From positions 1-7,088 of the forward strand of contig JBOGWY010000036.1 in assembly GCA_050694015.1 (NCBI GenBank): DNA of 7,088 nucleotides, read 5' to 3'. The notes under the pieces were generated by a model that saw nothing but the letters and a program-made list of their open reading frames with translations, was not told the origin of the DNA and searched no databases. Shown piece after piece: positions 1-5,076 of the stretch (position 1 is its first letter; every line of letters begins with the position of its first letter). The translations under genes and the position numbers were made by a program. This stretch comes from JBOGWY01 sp050694015. GTDB taxonomy: Bacteria > Actinomycetota > CADDZG01 > WHSQ01.

Positions 1-1443
1 GGCTCAGACCCTTCGTGGAAGCAATGCGCCCTGGCGCGCATCGCGCAGTCGGGTAGCGGGCCCGGTCAAGGACGCATCCGATGCGTCCTGGCGAACGTCG
101 ACCAGGGCGGTCAGTCCGTGACCGCGATCGCTGCGGTGGCGAACGAGAGTCCCGCCGGGCCGTCATTCACCCCGGCTCGATTCGATCCCAACCTGAACCA
201 GAGCGGCGACGCGATACGAGTGCTGCCGTACGAGCAGGACGCGGTCTCGATGGAAATCGACAACGTGTCGGTGCGTGAGGATTCGGATCCGGAGACCGGC
301 TTCCGTGACTCGTGCAGCGAGGGGCAGACTGCCACCATCCTGGACCAGAACGGGAACGCGATCGCGGGCATGAGCATCGACATCCATGCGGTTGGTCCGT
401 CGGATCAATTGAAGTTCCAGGGGGGCGGGCTGCTCGCCGCGCAATCGCCGCCATCCAGCGATCCCCTTCCGCCGGACAACGGTCACGGGGAACCCGAGCC
501 CAACTATGTATGTGAGGAAGACCCAAGCGTCGGCGGTAGATCCGGTCAGACGTTCGCCGGCGCGCAAGGCGAGCACAACCGTCCAGGGGCGCCGGACCTC
601 AAGCACGGCGAGAGCAGCACGGGGAACTTCGGCACCTTCGGCATCGGCATGCACTCGGACCGCGCCGGCGAGACGTTCATCACGTTCTGGGCCGACGAGG
701 ACGACGACGACCTGTTCTGTAGCCAGGAGCCGTCGATCGCGGCGACGATCGGTTGGGACCAGCCGGCCCCCACCGCCGGCGCGGAGACTCCGGTTAAGAC
801 CGACTGCCCGATCCCGGACCCGCCACTTCCGGGCACCGAGAGTCCGTCGCCCGAACCGACCGACGACCCGCGCAACTGCACGCTCGAGGGCGACGACGGA
901 GATAACGAACTCGAGGGCACCGAGGGCAACGACGTCATCTGCGGTAACGGTGGCGACGACACGATCCGGGGCCTCGGCGGCGAGGACGTCATCTACGGCG
1001 ATGCCGGCAGGGACGTCGCGTCCGGCGGCGGCGACGACGACACCATCAACGGTGGTGGCGACGACGATCGCCTGTTCGGTGAAGGCGGCGCCGATCGGCT
1101 CAACGGCAACTCCGGGGGCGATCAGCTCGTCGGTGGCTCCGGCAACGACACTCTTGTCGGTCAGAGCGAGCCCGACGTGATGCGCGGTGGTAGTGGCCGC
1201 GACATCATCCGGAGTGGGAGTGGGAACGACTTCGGTTACGGCGGGCCGGCCGACGACGTGATCAAGACCTCCTCGGGCAACGACGTACTGCGAGGTGGCA
1301 ACGCCGCCGACGTGCTGCGTGCCGGTACGGGCAACGATTCTCTGTTCGGCGAAGGCGGGCCCGACTCGCTCAAGGGTGGCCGGGGCCGCGACTTCTGCCG
1401 TGGTGGCAAGGGCCGCGACCGGCAGCGGGGATGCGAACGATAG
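1..1443 (+). CDS. Secreted modular protein with Big_1-like domain and C-terminal RTX calcium-binding repeats; 5' end outside window
   Basis: The frame is open from base 1 to the TAG at 1441-1443, giving 480 residues without a start. The GTG at 118 is internal: the residues before it (W-K-Q-C ... R-C-V-L-A-N) match the middle of module B in both downstream genes. Order seen: end of module B (residues 1-77, closing with a G-D-A-I-R-V variant of the family's G-D-A-H-R-V); one type-I C module (78-253) with D-I-H-A-V-G-P, N-G-H, E-H, K-H-G-E, an acidic D-E-D-D-D-D run and final G-W; a Pro/Thr/Ser linker (254-292); then 19 RTX nonapeptides framed by cysteines (293-478). RTX repeats of this kind bind calcium and fold after export. 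The missing part should hold a signal peptide, module A and the start of B (inference from the paralogues). No cell-wall sorting motif is seen at the C-terminus. Two extra cysteines (DLFC, TDC) near the linker could pair with each other. Likely extracellular structural or adhesive; no enzymatic signature. Confidence 0.88.
   Translation, partial: GSDPSWKQCALARIAQSGSGPGQGRIRCVLANVDQGGQSVTAIAAVANESPAGPSFTPARFDPNLNQSGDAIRVLPYEQDAVSMEIDNVSVREDSDPETGFRDSCSEGQTATILDQNGNAIAGMSIDIHAVGPSDQLKFQGGGLLAAQSPPSSDPLPPDNGHGEPEPNYVCEEDPSVGGRSGQTFAGAQGEHNRPGAPDLKHGESSTGNFGTFGIGMHSDRAGETFITFWADEDDDDLFCSQEPSIAATIGWDQPAPTAGAETPVKTDCPIPDPPLPGTESPSPEPTDDPRNCTLEGDDGDNELEGTEGNDVICGNGGDDTIRGLGGEDVIYGDAGRDVASGGGDDDTINGGGDDDRLFGEGGADRLNGNSGGDQLVGGSGNDTLVGQSEPDVMRGGSGRDIIRSGSGNDFGYGGPADDVIKTSSGNDVLRGGNAADVLRAGTGNDSLFGEGGPDSLKGGRGRDFCRGGKGRDRQRGCER
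919..1431 (+). repeat. RTX array: 19 in-register nonapeptides (27-bp period) in gene 1
   Basis: Nineteen consecutive nine-residue units of the form G-G-x-G-x-D-x-U-x run without any insertion or deletion, and every unit has Asp at position 5. Units 1-9 are close to consensus. Units 10-15 are worn: examples are QSEPDVMRG, GPADDVIKT and GNAADVLRA, which lose the glycines that ligate calcium. Cysteines lie just before the array (877-879), in unit 1, in unit 18 and just after it (1432-1434), so disulphides may cap both ends. The 27-bp DNA period is a consequence of the protein repeat. Confidence 0.93.
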
Positions 1444-1458
1444 AGGACTGTTAACCCG

Positions 1459-1471
1459 GCCCCCGAAGGGC
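1459..1471 (+). other. Small GC hairpin after gene 1 stop
   Basis: GCCC at 1459-1462 can pair with GGGC at 1468-1471 around a five-base loop (CCGAA), 15 bases after the gene 1 stop. It is short and not followed by a T-run. It may be part of the gene 1 transcript end together with the larger hairpin downstream, or chance in GC-rich DNA. Confidence 0.25.
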
Positions 1472-1482
1472 TATTAGGACGA

Positions 1483-1522
1483 ACGTGTCCCGTCTCCGCG
1501 GCGATTCGGAGGCGGGACATGT
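1483..1522 (+). terminator. Strong inverted repeat between genes 1 and 2 (possible terminator or attenuator)
   Basis: The arms 1483-1498 and 1507-1522 pair over 16 bp around an 8-base loop (CGGCGATT). Fourteen pairs are Watson-Crick and two are G-U type. It is the only long hairpin I could find in the non-coding part of the window, 39 bases after the gene 1 stop and 32 bases before the gene 2 start. No T-run follows (next bases GACTAGGG), so it is not a classical intrinsic terminator. T-poor hairpin terminators are reported in actinobacteria, and an mRNA-stability or attenuation role is equally possible. It implies that gene 1 and genes 2-3 may be expressed at different levels. Confidence 0.5.
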
Positions 1523-1542
1523 GACTAGGGCGAAGGACGTTG

Positions 1543-1550
1543 AAGGAGGA
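1543..1550 (+). promoter_or_regulatory. Ribosome binding site that fixes the gene 2 start
   Basis: AAGGAGGA is a near-perfect Shine-Dalgarno sequence ending four bases before the GTG at 1555. It overlaps the first codons of a longer reading from TTG at 1540, so it argues that translation starts at 1555 and not at 1540. Confidence 0.8.
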
Positions 1551-1554
1551 GACC

Positions 1555-4500
1555 GTGGGGGAAGCCGACGCCAAGGCTAGGAGGAGGGTGGCGCGCACCG
1601 TCCTGATCGTGATCGCGACCTGGGTGACGGGCGTGCTGCTGCTGGTCGCTCCGTCGTTCGGTTCGGGATTGGCCCTCGGCCAGCCCCTGCCGCTTCAGAC
1701 CACCGAGACGGAGTCGCCGTCGCCGAGCGGGAGCGAAACCGAGTCACCGTCGCCCCAACCGACGGAGACGACCCCTCCGCCGGGCACCGGTACGGCGGTC
1801 CGCCTTCTCAACCCGGCCGAACAGCCGTCGCCGGAACTCGACGCCGATGCAGTCGATCCCACGCGCAAGGTGTCGGACCTGAACGACGGCGCCGACGAGA
1901 CGTTCCACATCGTCGCGGTCACGCGCAAGGAGCCGGCCAACGCGAGCGTGCAGGCGTTCTGGCATCCGGACGGCGGAGGCGAGTCGCCGATCGGTCAGCT
2001 CCGCAAGGTCGCCGACAGCGGCGATACGTGGGAGCTGTTCTGGAACATCCCCGACGATCTCGAGGGTGGCACCGGCGTGGTCCGCGTGAAGCTCTTCAAC
2101 GGGGCGGGCACACAGCGCGGCATGGACGAGGCCGCGGTCGAGGTCAACGTCGAGGAAGAGACGGTCGAGATCACGTGGCCGACCAACGGCGGACCCCTCG
2201 GGTTCCACAAGCCGGCGGGACAGGGCGAGTGGCGCACCGTTGTCGACGGGACCGCGAGCGCGGGAGCTACGAGCGTCTACGCGTACTACACCGTCACGCC
2301 GCTCGGCGATGCCCCGATGTGGAAGGAGTGCAACGTCAACGACGAGGGTTCTGCCAGCCTCGGGCTATCCGGTGATGGTGAGAACCCGATCCCGTTCACC
2401 TTCATCTGCGGCCTGAACCCGACCGAGGAAGACAACGACACTCCCTCGAAGGTGACGGGCCTGGCGACGGTAGTCGTCGCGCCGGATGATCCCGCGGGGC
2501 TCTTCGAGACCCAGGAGTCCGCCGACATCCACCGCGTCGAGGGCTTCGTGCAGGACCCGCACCGGATGACGGTCGATCTCGTGCCGTTCCACGCCGACGA
2601 TCCGTCATCGGAGTACCCGACCGGTAGGCACCGCCAGGCCGGCACCGGTTGTCTCGAGTTCGACGCGGTCGTCACCGATCGCATGGACCGGCCCGTCGCC
2701 GGTGCGAACGTCGACGTGCACCTCCAGGGTCCCGACGACGAGATGAGCTTCGGCACCGAGGGCAGCACCGGCAAGGCTCCCGACAAGGGATCCCACGATC
2801 CCGGTACCGGCTACGACTGCGGCTCGGGCGATCGCGACGGGACCGAAGGTCGCCACGTCGTCGCCGACGGCAACGACATCGTTCACCGCGAGCCGATCCA
2901 GGGAACCGGCGTGTCCGGTCCCGACGGCATCGGGCCCGGCGCGTGGAGGTTCTCGATCTACTCGCCGAACCCCGGCATCACCAACATCACCGCGTGGGTG
3001 GACGACCGCCCGCTCAAAGACGAAGCCGAGAACCGGGGCCCCGACTCGGATACGAAGGGGAAGGCGGAGAACGCCGGACGGGCCAAGGCGTTCTGGCTCG
3101 GTGCTCCTGCGCGCGTGTCCGTGTCGCCGCCCAGTGACTCGGCGATCAGCAACACATGCAACAGCTTCACCGTGAGTGTGCGCGGCGGCCGGATCCCGTT
3201 GCCGGGCGCCAACATCGATTTCCACGCGACGGGCCCGACCAACGCCTTGGACTTCTGCACCCCGACCGGTGGGTCGCCGCACAACGCACCCGAGGGCGGA
3301 CAACATCAGGGCGAGGACGACAACGAAGCCGTTCACGTCGACGACGACCCAGAAACGTCGAATACGACGCACACCGAGGGCGTCGCCGACGACAGCGGCA
3401 CGTTCACGATCGGTCTCACCTCTCCCGAGGACGGCGAGACCGAGTTCACCGCGTGGATCGACGGGATGCCCGCCGACGACAACGACGTCTTCGACGACGA
3501 CGATCCCGACGATCCGTTGGTAGGCGAGCCGTCCTTCACCGGTGGGGTGAGCTGGGGCTCGAGCGCCGACGACGCCAAGGTTCGCTTCGTCAACCCATCC
3601 GGCTACGGCGGCGGCGGCGACACGATCTCCGGCAAGGACGACGGCAACCCCTTCGTCCACATCGTGACCAGGGTCGACTTCGCCGACCTCGTCGACGGCG
3701 TCGAGATCCTCATCTCGACCGACGACGCGAACTTCTCCAAGCTCGGCAACGCGACGCGCGTGGCCGGGACCGACACGTGGGAGTTCGAGTGGAACCCCGA
3801 GGACTTCGCCGACGACACGTACACGTTGCGGGCTCGCGTCCTCAACACCGAGAACGTCGAAGATCGCTCGGTCACTCTCGACAGCACCGTCGCGACTCTC
3901 GAGATCGACGAACCCGGCGTCGGCGACACGGTTCCGTTCGTCGAACGCAAGACGACGGTGTCCGGTACCACGAGCGCGGACGCGGAAGGCGTCACCTTCC
4001 ATTACACGATGACCGCGGCGCGCGATGTGCGCGACGAAGAGCAGTGGACGGAGTGCGGCTCGGTCGAGTTGCCGACGGTCGAGGAAGGGACGCAGGACTT
4101 CTCCGGAGAGTGCACGCTCGCCGAGGGTGATTCCCCGACGCTGGTGACGGGGATCGCGGCCCTCACCTTCACGTGCGACCCGATCACCGGGTGCGACCCA
4201 CCTCTCGGAAGCGCTTCGCCGGGTAGCGGCGACGCGCATCGCGTCGTCGGGCTCGATTCGGAGCCGGTGGTGACGATCGAACCCGCCGACGGCTCGGGAC
4301 GCACGGGCCAGTGCCAGCGGATCGTGGTCTCCGCGCAGGACCAGCAGGGCAGTCCGATCGCCGGTGCGAACGTCGATCTCCACCTGCGCGGCCCGGCCGC
4401 CGAGGTCCACTTCTGCAACGTGCAGGGCGGCAGCGACCGGTCGTCGCCGAACGAGGGCAGCCACACGACCGAGTCCGGCGAGCGCGACGAAGGCATCCAC

Positions 4501-5076
4501 CAGAACAACAACACGCGCCACACCGAAGGTGCGACGAGCGACGCGGGGCGTTTCGTGGTCGGGATCCTGTCGAACCGGGACGGGACGTCGCGACTGACGG
4601 CGTGGCTCGACACGACCGAGGAAGACGCCCGCAGCGACACCGAGGCGCGCGAGAACGCGACGTTCACATGGTCGGACACCGGCGGCGGATGCACCGAGAC
4701 CGGGACGCGCGGCGACGACGTCCTCACCGGAACCGAGGGCAACGACGTTCTTTGTGGCCTCGGCGGTGATGACATCCTCGTCGGTGAGGGCGGCTTCGAC
4801 CGTCTCATCGGCGGCGGCGGCGACGACGTGCTGCGCGGCAACGCGGGCCGCGACGTCGGCATCGGCGGTCGGGGCTCCGACACGCTGGTCGGCGGTGCCG
4901 GCGGTGACCGGTTGAGCGGCAAGGCCGGGCCCGACCTTCTCAACGGTGGCGGCGGCAGCGACACGCTGCGCGGCGGCGCCGGCAACGACAGGCACAACGG
5001 TGGACCTCGACGCGATAGCTGCATCGGGGGCAGTGGACGGGATCGGTTCAGGAGCTGCGAAAGGCAACGACAATGA
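1555..5076 (+). CDS. Large secreted or N-terminally anchored modular Ig-like protein with C-terminal RTX calcium-binding repeats
   Basis: 1173 residues from the GTG chosen by its ribosome binding site. Residues 1-42 form a signal sequence: basic A-R-R-R-V-A-R, a long hydrophobic stretch, and possible cleavage near A-L-G/Q; the stretch is long enough to be an uncleaved anchor. Residues 43-80 are a Thr/Ser/Pro/Glu linker. Modules follow: A1 81-202, B1 203-332, C1 333-516 (type I), C2 517-668 (type II), A2 674-778, B2 779-902, C3 903-1041 (type II), and RTX 1046-1168. A modules show L-L-N-P or F-V-N-P and D-T-W-E. B modules show W-K-E-C or W-T-E-C, then a second Cys, then H-R-V. C modules show G-A-N-[VI]-D-x-H-x-x-G-P, H-x-E and T-A-W-x-D. 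B2 carries an extra C-x5-C. C2 has a very acidic loop (1-in-2 Asp around 3472-3516). The protein is acidic overall and likely extracellular. It is probably a surface or matrix protein; specific function unknown. The stop overlaps the start of gene 3. Confidence 0.9.
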   Translation: MGEADAKARRRVARTVLIVIATWVTGVLLLVAPSFGSGLALGQPLPLQTTETESPSPSGSETESPSPQPTETTPPPGTGTAVRLLNPAEQPSPELDADAVDPTRKVSDLNDGADETFHIVAVTRKEPANASVQAFWHPDGGGESPIGQLRKVADSGDTWELFWNIPDDLEGGTGVVRVKLFNGAGTQRGMDEAAVEVNVEEETVEITWPTNGGPLGFHKPAGQGEWRTVVDGTASAGATSVYAYYTVTPLGDAPMWKECNVNDEGSASLGLSGDGENPIPFTFICGLNPTEEDNDTPSKVTGLATVVVAPDDPAGLFETQESADIHRVEGFVQDPHRMTVDLVPFHADDPSSEYPTGRHRQAGTGCLEFDAVVTDRMDRPVAGANVDVHLQGPDDEMSFGTEGSTGKAPDKGSHDPGTGYDCGSGDRDGTEGRHVVADGNDIVHREPIQGTGVSGPDGIGPGAWRFSIYSPNPGITNITAWVDDRPLKDEAENRGPDSDTKGKAENAGRAKAFWLGAPARVSVSPPSDSAISNTCNSFTVSVRGGRIPLPGANIDFHATGPTNALDFCTPTGGSPHNAPEGGQHQGEDDNEAVHVDDDPETSNTTHTEGVADDSGTFTIGLTSPEDGETEFTAWIDGMPADDNDVFDDDDPDDPLVGEPSFTGGVSWGSSADDAKVRFVNPSGYGGGGDTISGKDDGNPFVHIVTRVDFADLVDGVEILISTDDANFSKLGNATRVAGTDTWEFEWNPEDFADDTYTLRARVLNTENVEDRSVTLDSTVATLEIDEPGVGDTVPFVERKTTVSGTTSADAEGVTFHYTMTAARDVRDEEQWTECGSVELPTVEEGTQDFSGECTLAEGDSPTLVTGIAALTFTCDPITGCDPPLGSASPGSGDAHRVVGLDSEPVVTIEPADGSGRTGQCQRIVVSAQDQQGSPIAGANVDLHLRGPAAEVHFCNVQGGSDRSSPNEGSHTTESGERDEGIHQNNNTRHTEGATSDAGRFVVGILSNRDGTSRLTAWLDTTEEDARSDTEARENATFTWSDTGGGCTETGTRGDDVLTGTEGNDVLCGLGGDDILVGEGGFDRLIGGGGDDVLRGNAGRDVGIGGRGSDTLVGGAGGDRLSGKAGPDLLNGGGGSDTLRGGAGNDRHNGGPRRDSCIGGSGRDRFRSCERQRQ
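1681..1794 (+). repeat. Thr/Ser/Pro/Glu linker with an internal duplication
   Basis: After the predicted cleavage site of gene 2 the linker repeats E-T-E-S-P-S-P (about 1708-1728 and again about 1735-1755). A similar T-E-S-P-S-P-E-P-T stretch lies in gene 1 at about 835-861, but there it joins module C to the RTX array. Such linkers act as flexible spacers and in actinobacteria can be O-glycosylated (family knowledge, not seen here). Confidence 0.6.
4705..5055 (+). repeat. RTX array: 13 in-register nonapeptides (27-bp period) in gene 2
   Basis: Thirteen contiguous nonapeptides, from TRGDDVLTG to GSGRDRFRS, all have Asp at position 5 and no indel. The most consensus-like are LGGDDILVG, GGGDDVLRG, GGGSDTLRG and GAGNDRHNG. 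Cysteines sit before the array (4690-4692), in unit 2 (LCG), in unit 12 (RDSCIG) and right after it (5056-5058). This is the same four-cysteine frame as in gene 1 although the array is six units shorter. The two arrays share an almost identical opening unit (TEGNDV[IL]CG). Confidence 0.93.
5061..5064 (+). promoter_or_regulatory. Ribosome binding site of gene 3 inside gene 2
   Basis: AAGG lies eight bases before the ATG at 5073, within the last codons of gene 2, with GGAG a little further up at 5051-5054. It is weak compared with the gene 2 site. This fits translation of gene 3 by coupling to gene 2 through the ATGA overlap rather than by independent initiation. Confidence 0.5.

Noticed and set aside
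506..1180. 224-residue open frame on the + strand in another phase
   Set aside because: Arg/Thr/Ser-rich product with no pattern, fully inside gene 1 whose frame has the RTX repeats.
1444..1539. Promoter before gene 2
   Set aside because: The gap holds TATTAG at 1473 and a TGTTAA at 1449, but neither spacing nor match is good enough to support a -35/-10 pair.
3156..4130. 324-residue open frame on the + strand in another phase
   Set aside because: Almost pure Arg/His/Gly composition, produced by shifting the GAC/GAC-rich reading of gene 2.
919..5055. 27-bp periodic DNA that could be taken for a CRISPR or tandem DNA array
   Set aside because: The period is exactly nine codons, the units differ in DNA sequence, and they translate to RTX nonapeptides in the frame of the genes.
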